Notes: generated by a model from the sequence alone, not told the origin. DNA of 64,000 nucleotides from Olsenella sp. An270 (GCF_002159735.1 NZ_NFJF01000002.1:124001-188000), one strand, 5' to 3'. Positions 1 through 11,962 are shown, counted from the first letter of the stretch. Numbers and translations: made by a program.

Positions 1-1
1 C

Positions 2-1331
2 GAAGCGGCCAAGCGCTTCATCAAGGGGCTCGAGCCAATCTACCCCGACCTGCATGAGCGCGTGGACCACATCATGCACGAGCAGCTCTACGGCATCGCC
101 ATCACGGAGCTGACGTCGCTGCTCTCGAGGCGGAGCCTCTACTGCTCCAAGTTTCCCAACGGCCGCTTCTCCGTCAGCGAGTTCGACGGGGAAGAGGGCA
201 ACATCCGCTACCGCAACATCCAGCACACGTGGCGAGACAAGCGGTGCATCTACTGCGGGGCGTCGCAGAAGAACTACGACCGCGACAAGGACCTCGAGAC
301 GCACGCCTACGAGTTCATTCACACCACGCACCCCGAGGAGATCTTTGACATGAAGTTCGACGTCATCGTGGGCAACCCGCCGTACCAGCTGAGCGATGGC
401 GGGGCACAGGCGAGCGCGAGCCCGATTTATCAGCTGTTTGTTGAGCAGGCAAAGAAGCTGAATCCAAGATATCTGACAATGATTATCCCTTCTCGCTGGT
501 TTTCTGGCGGGAAGGGATTGGATGCATTTCGTGATGACATGATTTCCGACAAGCATATACGCGTCCTTCATGATTTCACCAATGCGGCCGATTGCTTTGG
601 GACGGGTGTTGAAATCAAGGGAGGAGTCTGTTACTTCCTCTGGCAGCGCGAGTCGGAAGGTATGTGTCAGATTGTTACCCATGTCGGTAATTCAGCTTTT
701 GAGCAGCAACCTCGTTTTTTAAAGGAGCCAGGATCGGAGTTCCTAATTCGCTTTGAAGAGGGCGTGAACGTCTACCGAAAGGTTGTTAATGGACAATTCG
801 AATCATTCTCGAAGCTAGTGAGCTCACAGAAGCCTTTTGGACTGAGGACGTTTGTTCAAGGCGACAGCAAGCCAAGCACCGATAGGCAAATTAAGCTATA
901 TCAGCGGGGTGGTGTTGGTTACGTCGGGCTCTCTGAGGTAGAGAAGAATCAGGGAAGTATCGACCAGTGGAAAATCTTTATTTCTAGGGCATATAACGCT
1001 GGAGATGCTATTCCTCACCAAATAATTGGACAGCCAATTCTTGCTGGGCCTAAGTCCTGTTGTACGGAAACCTACGTCATGATTGGTCCTTTTAGCCAAG
1101 AATCTATTGCTAGAAATGTTATGGGCTATATAAAGACTAAGTTCTTTAGGTTCATGGTGTCGCTGATTAAAGTGTCTCAGATGGCTCCCGCTAAGGTATA
1201 CGAGTTTGTACCAATGCAGGATTTCTCATCGCCCATTACTGACAGAGATCTTTACGAGCATTACAACTTAACTGAACGAGAAATCGATTTCATCGAATCG
1301 ATGATTAAGCCAATGGAATCGGACGGCACCG

Positions 1332-1339
<8 letters not shown>
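2..1339 (+). CDS. Adenine-specific DNA methyltransferase, Eco57I/N6-MTase type (5' end outside window)
   Basis: The reading frame is open from base 2, so the N-terminus lies before the window and about 445 residues are visible. The catalytic motif NPPY (in [10 protein letters not shown]) lies at bases 374-385, the signature of an amino-group DNA methyltransferase that modifies adenine. The protein should transfer a methyl group from S-adenosylmethionine and protect host DNA. Base composition changes sharply near base 425: the first part is GC-rich like the chromosome, while the rest, where target recognition is expected, is AT-rich with many TTT/ATT codons. The stop overlaps the next start (ATGACTAG), so the two genes form one operon. 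Assignment as a methylase is firm; the restriction type (II or ISP-like) is not certain. Confidence 0.85.
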
Positions 1340-4151
<2,812 letters not shown>

Positions 4152-4228
4152 AGCATCTACGACGGTCGCGTGTTTGGAGCCTGTCCAGTGTGGTATAAGA
4201 GAAGTGGGCCCTTCGGGGTCTTCCAAGC

Positions 4229-4256
4229 GCCGGGGGCGTTTCCCCCGGCATTTTTT
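4229..4256 (+). terminator. Rho-independent terminator after the restriction operon
   Basis: GCCGGGGG and CCCCCGGC pair around a short loop and are followed by A then six T. It lies between the helicase gene and the DUF3800 remnant and would end the restriction transcript. Confidence 0.8.
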
Positions 4257-4274
4257 ATATCGAGAGGGGCTGAG

Positions 4275-4612
4275 TTGCGAGAGCTGAGCGTCTTCGTGGA
4301 TGAGTCTGGAGCCGACGGTCTAGACTCTGACTACTACCTCCTGACGCTTGTGTTCCATGACCAGAGCGTGCCTCTGGTTGACAGTATTTCTCGGTATGAG
4401 CAGAGCCTTGCGACGCGCGGACTTCCCAATCTGCCCTTTCATGCCTCACCACTGCGCAGGCGGCCGACTATGCCTGCGCAGTCGAGCTGACGGCGCTCAA
4501 GTACCAGGCTCACGAGGAGACTGCCACCGACCGGCGCTTCTTCGGCTCGTGGGGAACGTTCAGGAGAAACGTCCTCAAGACGGTGCGCAAAAAGGCGTTT
4601 GTGAGCGAGTGA
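4275..4612 (+). pseudogene. Remnant of a DUF3800 family gene
   Basis: From a TTG at 4275 the frame reads (M)RELSVFVDESG...YYLLTLVFHDQ...LPFHASPL, the N-terminal signature of DUF3800 proteins, and hits a stop at 4490. From 4454 a different frame reads AQAADYACAVELTALKYQ...FFGSWGTFRRNVLKTVRKK and stops at 4610-4612, the usual C-terminal part. The two pieces total about 115 codons against roughly 230-250 in the family, so an internal deletion with a frameshift has destroyed the gene. DUF3800 genes are often seen near defence genes, which fits the neighbouring restriction system. Confidence 0.7.
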
Positions 4613-4654
4613 CGTCGTTCAAGATGTGAAGGCGGCGCCGTCCTTCTCGTCCGA

Positions 4655-4766
4655 TGTTCGGTTGTGTACACCCTTCGGAAGAGGCCGGAGTAGGAGCGCG
4701 GCTGCTGCCTGCGGCTTTGTGGGCGCTGCTACAACGTATTGGTTGTCCGGGTGTGCACAACCGACA
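4655..4766. repeat. Intergenic inverted repeat (TCGGTTGTG core) upstream of aspS
   Basis: The 312-bp space 4613-4924 contains TCGGTTGTGTACACCC at about 4658-4673 and its near-perfect complement GGGTGTGCACAACCGA at 4749-4764, with about 75 bp between. The rest holds the aspS promoter region (a possible -10, TACAAT, about 100 bp before the start) and no convincing gene. Confidence 0.6.
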
Positions 4767-4924
4767 CGAACGCGAATATTGTCGTCCGGTTACGCTCGCG
4801 CGCCGTCCGGCCTGCCCGTAGTACAATCACCCCCGCTGTGGCGTGCGCCGTCTACGTGCGCCGCGGCCATCCGGCAGGCGCCGCCCGTACGGCACGGGGC
4901 GGCAGGACGAGAAAGGCATTGCAG

Positions 4925-6694
4925 ATGGACTCCCATACCATGCACACCCACACCTGCGGCGAGCTGCGCCGCGAGCACATCGGCCAGACGGTCACGCTGA
5001 CCGGCTGGGTCTGGCACCGCCGCGACCACGGCGGCCTCATCTTTGTTGACCTGCGCGACCGCGACGGCGTGACGCAGGTCTCCTTTGACCCGGAGCACTC
5101 CGGCGGCGAGGCGTTCCACGCGGCCGAGACCATCCGCTCCGAGTGGCCGATCAAGGTCACCGGCGTCGTCCGCGAGCGCCCCGAGGGCATGGACAATCCC
5201 AAGCTCGCGACCGGCGAGGTCGAGGTCCTCATCGACCAGATCGAGGTCCTCAACTCCTCCAAGACGCCGCCCTTCCAGATCGAGGACCACGTGGACACCT
5301 CCGAGGACGTCCGCCTGCGCTACCGCTACCTGGACCTGCGCCGCCCACGCATGACGGCCAACCTCAAGATGCGCTCCGACTTCACCTTCGCGCTGCGCCA
5401 GGCGCTGCACGACCGCGAGTTCCTCGAGGTGGAGACCCCCGCGCTCTTCAAGTCCACGCCCGAGGGCGCGCGCGACTTCCTCGTGCCGTCCCGCACCCAG
5501 CCCGGCCACTTCTACGCGCTGCCGCAGTCCCCGCAGCTCCTGAAGCAGCTCCTCATGGTCGGCGGCGTGGAGCGCTACTACCAGGTCGCCAAGTGCTTCC
5601 GCGACGAGGACCTGCGCGCCGACCGCCAGCCCGAGTTCACGCAGGTGGACATCGAGATGAGCTTCGTCGAGCAGGACGACGTCATGGGCGCGCTCGAGGA
5701 CGTGCTGGCGGACGCCTTCTCCAAGATGGGCGTCGAGATGCCCACGCCGCTTCGCCGCCTGGATTACTGGGACGCCATGGACACCTACGGCTCCGACAAG
5801 CCGGACACCCGCATCGGCATGGAGCTCCACGACGTGACGCAGATCTTCTCGGCCTCCAAGTTCAAGCTCTTCGCGAGTGCCGCGGCGACCGAGGGACAGT
5901 ACGTCAAGGCCATCAACGCCAAGGGCGCCGGCACCTGGCCACGCGCGCAGATCGACAAGCTGGCGAACGTCGCCGCAGAGTTTGGCGCCAAGGGCCTCGC
6001 GTGGATCGCATTCCGCGAGGACGGTTCCGTCAACAGCCCCATCGTCAAGTTCTTCTCGGACGAGGAGATGGACGCGCTCAAGGCGGAGATGGGCGTCGAG
6101 CTGGGCGACCTCGTGATGTTTGCCGTGGCCGACCGCAAGACGGCGGACGAGATCCTGGGCGGCATGCGCCTGCACATGGCAAACGCGCTGAACGTCCCGC
6201 GCGAGGGCCACGACTTCCTCTGGGTGGTCAACTTCCCGCTGTTCCACTGGGACGACGAGGCCAAGCGTTACGAGGCCGAGCACCAGCCCTTCACCCTGCC
6301 GACCGAGCTCGACGTCGAGAAGATCAAGGCCGACCCGCTGGCCATTGGCTCGGCGACGTACGACTTCGTCATGGACGGCTGCGAGGCCGGTGGCGGCGGC
6401 ATGCGCATCCACAACTCCCAGATGCAGCTCGACATGCTCGAGCTCATGGGCTTCACGGTGGAGCGCGCCCGCGAGCAGTTCGGCTTCCTGATGGACGCCC
6501 TCGAGTACGGCGCGCCCCCGATGGGCGGCTTTGCGCTCGGCCTCGACCGCGTGTGCATGCTGCTGGCCGGCGAGGACTCCATCCGCGACGTCATGGCGTT
6601 CCCCAAGACGAGCTCCGGCAGCGACCTCATGTCCGACGCGCCGAGCGAGGTCTCCTCGAAGCAGCTCAAGGAGGTCGGCCTGCGCCTGCTGTAG
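4925..6694 (+). CDS. aspS: Aspartyl-tRNA synthetase
   Basis: A 589-residue class II aminoacyl-tRNA synthetase of bacterial length. The OB-fold anticodon-binding domain is at about 10-110 (LTGWVWHRRDHGGLIFVDLRDRDG). Motif 2 contains FRDEDLRADRQPEFTQVDIE, the GAD insertion follows, and motif 3 is GFALGLDRVCMLL near the C-terminus. The ATG at 4925 follows GAGAAAGG; the next methionine, five codons later, is less well placed. The residue after RRD is His, matching His31 of the Pseudomonas aeruginosa enzyme, a known determinant of relaxed Asp/Asn tRNA specificity. The enzyme may therefore also charge tRNA-Asn for the amidotransferase route (inference). Confidence 0.97.
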   Translation: MDSHTMHTHTCGELRREHIGQTVTLTGWVWHRRDHGGLIFVDLRDRDGVTQVSFDPEHSGGEAFHAAETIRSEWPIKVTGVVRERPEGMDNPKLATGEVEVLIDQIEVLNSSKTPPFQIEDHVDTSEDVRLRYRYLDLRRPRMTANLKMRSDFTFALRQALHDREFLEVETPALFKSTPEGARDFLVPSRTQPGHFYALPQSPQLLKQLLMVGGVERYYQVAKCFRDEDLRADRQPEFTQVDIEMSFVEQDDVMGALEDVLADAFSKMGVEMPTPLRRLDYWDAMDTYGSDKPDTRIGMELHDVTQIFSASKFKLFASAAATEGQYVKAINAKGAGTWPRAQIDKLANVAAEFGAKGLAWIAFREDGSVNSPIVKFFSDEEMDALKAEMGVELGDLVMFAVADRKTADEILGGMRLHMANALNVPREGHDFLWVVNFPLFHWDDEAKRYEAEHQPFTLPTELDVEKIKADPLAIGSATYDFVMDGCEAGGGGMRIHNSQMQLDMLELMGFTVERAREQFGFLMDALEYGAPPMGGFALGLDRVCMLLAGEDSIRDVMAFPKTSSGSDLMSDAPSEVSSKQLKEVGLRLL

Positions 6695-6716
6695 CAAGCG
6701 ACAAGAACGTCCGCTC

Positions 6717-6760
6717 CGGGCCCGTCTCCGCGTGATCGCGGCGGCGGGCCCGTTCTTCTC
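6717..6760 (+). terminator. Terminator after aspS
   Basis: CGGGCCCG repeats as a perfect 8-bp stem with an inner CGC/GCG, followed by TTCTTCTC instead of a pure T run. The pyrimidine tail is one copy of the over-represented GTTCTTCTCG word. Confidence 0.65.
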
Positions 6761-6769
6761 GACAGAAAA

Positions 6770-6839
6770 ACTCAACCGAGGTCTTGGTCGGTTATTCGGC
6801 TCAAATCGAGCCAGAAAGTGACCAAAACCTCGGTTGAGT
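6770..6839. repeat. Inverted repeat ACTCAACCGAGGT-TTGGTC
   Basis: ACTCAACCGAGGTCTTGGTC (6770-6789) is matched by its inverted copy GACCAAAACCTCGGTTGAGT (6820-6839) with about 30 bp between. It lies between the convergent ends of aspS and the aquaporin gene and is not followed by a T run. It has the same layout as the other intergenic repeats in the window but its own core word. Confidence 0.7.
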
Positions 6840-6867
6840 CAAACCAAGGGGCGTATGCCGAGAAGAA

Positions 6868-7572
6868 CTACTTCTCGGAGCCGTAGAAGCTCTTGAAGCC
6901 CTTGAAGATGGCCGCGGCGAGGGCGGCGCCGGCGAGCGGGGCAAAGATGAAGACCCAGACCTGCTCGAGGGCGAGGGTGTTGCCGGTCACGGCCATGGCG
7001 AGCGCGGGGCCAAAGCTGCGGGCGGGGTTCACGGAGGTGCCCGTCAGGGGGATGCCCATGATGTGAACGAAGGTGAGGGTGAGGCCGATCACGAGGCCAC
7101 CAAAGTGGCTGGTCTTGTTGTCTGCGGTCACGCCCAGGATGGTGAGCACGAACGCGCAGGTCAGGATGATCTCGACGACAAAGGCGCCGATCATGGAGAG
7201 GCCGGTCGTGGAGGCCGCGTCATAGCCGTTGCAGCCGAGGCCGGTCTCCGCCACGCCGCCGAGGGCGCCGCACTGGCCCACGATGAACAGCAGCGCGAAG
7301 GCAGCCGCGATGCCGCCCACGAACTGGGCGATCCAGTAGCCGTAGAGCTCCTTGAGGCTCATGCGGCCGTCGAGGTAGCAGCCGAAGGTCACGGCAGGGT
7401 TGATGTGGCAGCCGGAGACGTTGCCGATGACGAAGGCCATGCAGACGATCGAGAGCCCAAAGGCCAGCGCGATGCCCACGGTTCCCAGGGCGGCGCCGGC
7501 GATGCAGGCGCTGCCGCAGCCAAAGAGCGTGAGCGTGAACGTGCCCAGGGCCTCGGCCAGGTACTTCTTCAT
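6868..7572 (-). CDS. aqpZ: Aquaporin Z-type water channel
   Basis: A 234-residue MIP family membrane protein with six predicted helices and both pore motifs, HINPAVT and SVNPARS. The water-selective filter residues of AqpZ appear kept: Phe in LAFGLS, His in FVHIMGIP, Thr in TGTSVNP and Arg in NPARS. This favours water over glycerol transport. ATG at 7572 gives the usual MKKYLAEALGTF start. A TTG three codons upstream (7581) sits at a better distance from AAGGAGG and may be the true start. It is convergent with aspS and appears to be a single-gene unit. Confidence 0.9.
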   Translation of the reverse strand: MKKYLAEALGTFTLTLFGCGSACIAGAALGTVGIALAFGLSIVCMAFVIGNVSGCHINPAVTFGCYLDGRMSLKELYGYWIAQFVGGIAAAFALLFIVGQCGALGGVAETGLGCNGYDAASTTGLSMIGAFVVEIILTCAFVLTILGVTADNKTSHFGGLVIGLTLTFVHIMGIPLTGTSVNPARSFGPALAMAVTGNTLALEQVWVFIFAPLAGAALAAAIFKGFKSFYGSEK

Positions 7573-7791
7573 GGAATCCAAGGGTTCCTCCTTGCTTCGT
7601 GGGAGGCGTGAGGCACGTGCCGTCCGCACCCCCGTGACAAAAACGCTCACCATTTTGCAGAAGCGCCCACGCCCCACAACGAGCCGCATCGAGCATCAAA
7701 GAATGGTTGAGTGACGCCTTCCCAGCTCAGCGCGACCCTAAAAACTGAGTTGAACCTTAAAAGACTTAGATTTACCTGCATTTTTGTACGG

Positions 7792-7797
7792 GATAAT
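7792..7797 (+). promoter_or_regulatory. Probable -10 element GATAAT for the binding protein/MscS operon
   Basis: GATAAT lies in an AT-richer stretch (7740-7800) where no coding is expected. Transcription would start near 7804, which argues against the upstream ATG at 7796 and supports a start at 7850 behind AAGGAG. The rest of 7573-7791 shows nothing I can name. Confidence 0.4.
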
Positions 7798-7849
7798 GGC
7801 GAATCGTGTGAAACGGCTGGTTAACGAGACGTACAAGGAGATGCAGGCG

Positions 7850-8677
7850 TTGAATCTGACGAGACGATCGTTCGGAGCGCTCATGCTGGGGGCGCTGCCG
7901 GCGAGCCTTCTGATGGCCGGGTGCTCGGATGACGCGGTGATCGCGATCACCGGTTCCGGGACCCTGCGCGCGGGCGTCCGCGCGGACGTGGTGGGCTTCG
8001 GCTACCTCAACGAGGGCACGGGCAACTACTACGGCATGGAGATCGACCTGGTGGAGGAGCTGGCCTCCCGACTCGGCTACGGAGACATCGAGTTCGTGAC
8101 CATCCTTCCCGAGAACCGCAAGGAGATGCTCCTCGACGGCCAGGTGGACCTCATTGCCGCCTGCTACTCCATCGCGGAGACGCGCCTCGAGAACTTCGAC
8201 TTCTCGCCCGCCTACTACGACGACAGGGTCATCGCCGTGGTGCAGAACTCCTCGCTCATCGAGGGCATCGACGACATGAGGGGCCTCACCTTCGGCACGA
8301 TGTCGGGCGCCAACGCCGCGCCGCTGCTCTCCACCAAGCTCTATGAGGACGGCTTCACCAGCGGCGAGGTCGTCACCGCCAACGAGGACAACTCCGACGT
8401 CTCCTTCGACACCTGGCACCTGCTGCAGTTCCCCAGCTACCAGGAGCTCTCCGACGCCCTCGAGGACGGCACGGTGGACGCCATGGTGCTCGACGGCGCC
8501 ATCGCGCAGACCTACATGGACGACAAGCGCCACGTGATCGACGGCTTCGTCGTCGCCGAGCAGTCCTACGGCATCGCAACGCAGAAGGATTCCGAGCTCT
8601 CCGCGCCGGTCGCCGAGGCGGTCCAGGGGATGCTCGACGACGGAACCATCGACGCGCTCGTCGACAAGTGGGACTAG
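7850..8677 (+). CDS. Solute-binding lipoprotein (PBP2, polar amino acid type)
   Basis: A 275-residue substrate-binding protein. The TTG start at 7850 lies 9 bases after AAGGAG and gives LNLTRRSFGALMLGALPA...LMAGC, a twin-arginine-like signal ending in a lipobox, so the mature protein should be lipid-anchored outside the membrane. The body has type 2 periplasmic-binding-protein features (GTLRAGVRADVVGFGY, YGMEIDLVEELA, GQVDLIAACYSIAETR). An ATG at 7841 is an alternative start but directly abuts the ribosome site. No ABC permease or ATPase is nearby. Instead the next gene, 11 bases downstream, encodes a sensor-MscS channel, so ligand sensing rather than uptake is possible (inference). Confidence 0.8.
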   Translation: MNLTRRSFGALMLGALPASLLMAGCSDDAVIAITGSGTLRAGVRADVVGFGYLNEGTGNYYGMEIDLVEELASRLGYGDIEFVTILPENRKEMLLDGQVDLIAACYSIAETRLENFDFSPAYYDDRVIAVVQNSSLIEGIDDMRGLTFGTMSGANAAPLLSTKLYEDGFTSGEVVTANEDNSDVSFDTWHLLQFPSYQELSDALEDGTVDAMVLDGAIAQTYMDDKRHVIDGFVVAEQSYGIATQKDSELSAPVAEAVQGMLDDGTIDALVDKWD

Positions 8678-8688
8678 GGGGTAAATCG

Positions 8689-11600
8689 ATGCGGATGTCA
8701 CACAGGCTCAAGGTAAAGATCGCGGCCATCGTCATCGCCGCCCTCGCGAGCATCGCGGTCATGGGGGTGCTGCTCTCCGGCATGCAGGGCGAGCTCACCC
8801 GTGCCAACTACGACGCGGAGATGGAGGCGGAGGCCGAGCAGCTCTCCGCCCTCCTCGCCGACGCCGAGGACGAGAACGCGCAGAACAAGGAGACCTTTGA
8901 CGCCATCTACCAGTCCAAGGCCCAGAGCGTCTCGTTCATGGCGGCCAACGACACCGGCTTCGAGGCGACGGACGCCAAGATGCGTGAGTACCAGGAGCTT
9001 CTCGGCGTCGACAACGTGCTCATCGTGAAGGCGGACGGCGCCGTGGCAGCCAAGGCCGCGGACACGCGCGCGGACTTTGCCTCCTCGCGCTTCAACTACC
9101 TGCGCGAGTCGCTCTCCACGGGCGAGCCGTCGCGCGCCGTCGAGGTCAACCTGCCCGAGCGGGACTGGAACACGCGCTACTACGCCGCCAGGATCGACGA
9201 CGAGACCATGGTCGTCATCGAGCAGGACCCCGCAGAGCTCTACGACCTGGTGGAGTCCACCGGCTCCACCGCGAGCGTGCTGCGCAACATCCAGATCGGG
9301 CAGGACGGCTACGTCTTTGCCCTCTCCGCCCAGACCTACGTGATCGAGTACCACCCCAATGACGGCCTCGTCGGCGCCGACGCGCTCGACGCCGGCATGG
9401 ATGTCGGCGACCTCGAGGACGGCTTCACCGGCTGGATGCAGCTCGGCAACGAGCGCCTCTACGGTCACGTCTGCCTGATCGACGACACGTACTACATCGA
9501 GGCCGTCCCCGCTGCCGACATGAACGCGTCGGGCGACATCACCGTCGGCGTCATCCTCTTCGTCTTTGCGGTCGTCGTGGCATCCGTGGCGCTCTACGGC
9601 ATCTTCGTGCTGCGCGAGGACGAGCGCGAGGGACACGATGGGGATGATCTCATCGCCCTCTCCGGCGGCCTGAGCGTCAACCGCCGGATCGCGAGCAGGG
9701 CGGCGGTCCTCTCGGTCATCGGCTTCTTTGCCGTTATCGTCATCTCCTTCTATATGCAGACGCTCTTCGCGCTGTCCTCCCAGTCGCTCACGCTTACCGA
9801 GCGCGTCGACCAGGTCGCCTCGACCATCGAGCGCAGCCAGGACCGCGCCGCCGAGCTCGAGGACCAGTACAACGAGCGCTACCTCTCCAAAGCGCAGGTC
9901 GCGGCCTACATCCTGGACCACAACCCCGAGCTCGCCAACCGCGAGACGCTACAGGAGCTCGCCGACGCGCTGCAGATCCAGTACCTCTTCACCTTTGACA
10001 TCAACGGCACGATGACGGCGACCAACTCCAGCTTCACCAACTTCGCGCTCTCCGAGGACCCCGAGGACCAGTCCTACGAGTTCCGCAAGCTCCTGCAGGG
10101 TGTCGACTCCCTCGTGCAGCCCGCCGGGCCGGACGAGGTCTCGGGGGAGATGCGCCAGTACATCGGCGTGACCACGCACGACGAGTCGGGCACCGTGAAC
10201 GGCTTCGTCCAGCTCGGCATCCACCCGACGCGCCTGGAGACGCTTCTGGAGAGCGTGCAGATCGAGAACGTCCTCGACGGCGTGCAGGTGGGCGTCGGCG
10301 GCTTCGCCTTTGCCGTGAACAAGGCGGACGACACCATCGCCTACTACCCCAACGACAACATGATCGGCAAGCCGGTCACCGAGTGCGGCATGAGCGAGGA
10401 CCAGCTCAAGGACGGCTACAGCGACTACATCACCATCAACGGCGAGCAGCTCTATGCCGCCTCTGCCGAGACGAGCGACTACTACGTCTTTGCCGCGGGT
10501 CCCGACGGCGCCCTCATGGCCGAGCGCGGGCCGCTCACCATGGCTACGGGCGGCGTAGCGCTCGTGTGCCTGGCGGTCCTCTACTGTCTCACGGTCTGCG
10601 AGCCGGTTGCCGGGGCCAAGGGGCAGGCCGCATCCGCCGAGCCGGGAGAGAAGGACGAGGGACGTCCGCGCATGGTGGACGTCACCGTGGGCGGACGCAC
10701 CATGAAGACCATGAGCGCCGCCAGCCGCTGGTTCCGTCGCTCCCTCGACTGGAACGACATGACGCCCGAGCAGAAGCTCGGCTGCGTGCTGCGCTGGTTC
10801 GTCGGTGCCGCCGTCATCCTCGTGTGTCTTGCGGTCGTCTTCAAGGACGCCATCTTCGAGGAGGGCTCGATCTTCTCGTACATCCTCGGCGGCTCCTGGC
10901 AGCACGGGCTCAACATCTTCGCCATCACGGCGGCGATCATGTTCGCCTGCCTGGTCCTCACCGTCACGGAGATCATCCAGAAGATCCTCATGCTCGTCTC
11001 GCGCGTGGTCGAGGCCCGTGGTGTCACGATGTGTCGCCTCGCGTCGAGCATCGTCAAGTACGCCTCGGTGATCGGCATCCTGTACTGGTGTCTCGCTCTT
11101 CTCGGCGTGGACACGGCGACGCTGCTCGCTTCGGCGGGGCTGCTCACCTTTGCGGTGTCCCTCGGAGCCAAGGACATCGTCACCGACATCATCTCCGGCC
11201 TCTTCATCATCTTCGAGGGAGAGTTCCGCGTCGGCGACATCATCCAGGTGGGCGGCCAGCGCGGCACCGTCATGGAGATCGGCGTGCGCACCACCAAGAT
11301 CAACGACGGCAACGGCAACGTGCTCGTGCTGCGCAACTCAAACATCTCCAACGTGGTCAACATGACCAAGGAGCACAGCTACGCCTCCGTCGAGGTGGGC
11401 ATCGAGTACGGCGAGAGCCTCGAGCGCGTGGAGAGCATCCTCTCCAAGGAGCTTCCCAACATCAAGCGGCGTCTGCCGGCGATCATCGACGGCCCGTTCT
11501 ACAAGGGCGTCACGATGCTCGCGGACAACTCGGTCAACATAAAGATCGTGGCGGAGTGCGCCGAGAAGGACCGCTCGGGCCTCACCAACGACCTGAACCG

Positions 11601-11805
11601 CGAGATGAAGCTGCTCTTCGACCGTTATGACATCTCGATCCCGTTCCCGCAGGTCGTGGTCAACCAGCCGACCGTATTCAAGAAGGCGACCATCGCCGAG
11701 AAGCTGGCTGCCGACAAGTTCAACGCGGAGCAAAAGGAGGCCATAAGGAGCATGGCCGACGAGGACGAGGACTTCGACGAGTCCAACGACTCCGAGCGGC
11801 GCTAG
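8689..11805 (+). CDS. MscS-family channel fused to two extracytoplasmic sensor domains
   Basis: A 1038-residue protein. A first helix (about 9-30) is followed by an extracytoplasmic region of about 250 residues. Helices follow near 285-305 and 330-355, then a second extracytoplasmic region of about 260 residues and another helix. The two outer regions resemble each other (GYVFALSAQTYVIEYHPND versus GFAFAVNKADDTIAYYPND, each followed by a GY/GF...LY segment), as in Cache-type sensors. The last 350 residues are a MscS unit: LLASAGLLTFAVSLGAKDIV pore helix, then GEFRVGDIIQVGGQRGTVMEIGVRTTKI. Standard MscS is about 290 residues. ATG 8689 follows AGGGGGT; the protein is likely made with the upstream binding protein. 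Confidence 0.8.
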   Translation: MRMSHRLKVKIAAIVIAALASIAVMGVLLSGMQGELTRANYDAEMEAEAEQLSALLADAEDENAQNKETFDAIYQSKAQSVSFMAANDTGFEATDAKMREYQELLGVDNVLIVKADGAVAAKAADTRADFASSRFNYLRESLSTGEPSRAVEVNLPERDWNTRYYAARIDDETMVVIEQDPAELYDLVESTGSTASVLRNIQIGQDGYVFALSAQTYVIEYHPNDGLVGADALDAGMDVGDLEDGFTGWMQLGNERLYGHVCLIDDTYYIEAVPAADMNASGDITVGVILFVFAVVVASVALYGIFVLREDEREGHDGDDLIALSGGLSVNRRIASRAAVLSVIGFFAVIVISFYMQTLFALSSQSLTLTERVDQVASTIERSQDRAAELEDQYNERYLSKAQVAAYILDHNPELANRETLQELADALQIQYLFTFDINGTMTATNSSFTNFALSEDPEDQSYEFRKLLQGVDSLVQPAGPDEVSGEMRQYIGVTTHDESGTVNGFVQLGIHPTRLETLLESVQIENVLDGVQVGVGGFAFAVNKADDTIAYYPNDNMIGKPVTECGMSEDQLKDGYSDYITINGEQLYAASAETSDYYVFAAGPDGALMAERGPLTMATGGVALVCLAVLYCLTVCEPVAGAKGQAASAEPGEKDEGRPRMVDVTVGGRTMKTMSAASRWFRRSLDWNDMTPEQKLGCVLRWFVGAAVILVCLAVVFKDAIFEEGSIFSYILGGSWQHGLNIFAITAAIMFACLVLTVTEIIQKILMLVSRVVEARGVTMCRLASSIVKYASVIGILYWCLALLGVDTATLLASAGLLTFAVSLGAKDIVTDIISGLFIIFEGEFRVGDIIQVGGQRGTVMEIGVRTTKINDGNGNVLVLRNSNISNVVNMTKEHSYASVEVGIEYGESLERVESILSKELPNIKRRLPAIIDGPFYKGVTMLADNSVNIKIVAECAEKDRSGLTNDLNREMKLLFDRYDISIPFPQVVVNQPTVFKKATIAEKLAADKFNAEQKEAIRSMADEDEDFDESNDSERR

Positions 11806-11828
11806 ACTGCGGTTTCGATCCGTTCTGC

Positions 11829-11866
11829 GGGCCCGTCGTCGCGGATGCGCGGCGACGGGTCCTCTC
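11829..11866 (+). terminator. Terminator after the MscS gene
   Basis: A GC-rich stem (GGGCCCGTCG... with ...GCGACGGGTCC, inner CGCG/CGCG around GATG) is followed by TCTCG. The T run is weak, so termination strength is uncertain. Confidence 0.55.
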
Positions 11867-11882
11867 GTACGGCACGACGATC

Positions 11883-11933
11883 TTCTCGGCTGCGCGTCCT
11901 TCTCGGCTGCGCGTCCTTCTCGGCTGCGCGGCC
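11883..11933. repeat. Three tandem copies of a 17-bp unit
   Basis: TTCTCGGCTGCGCGTCC occurs three times end to end; the third copy differs only near its end. Each junction creates GTCCTTCTCG, the over-represented word of this genome. It lies in the 421-bp space after the MscS gene, which contains no convincing open reading frame. Confidence 0.85.
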
Positions 11934-11962
11934 CTCTCGCCCTCGTCGCGGCCCTCCTTGAG

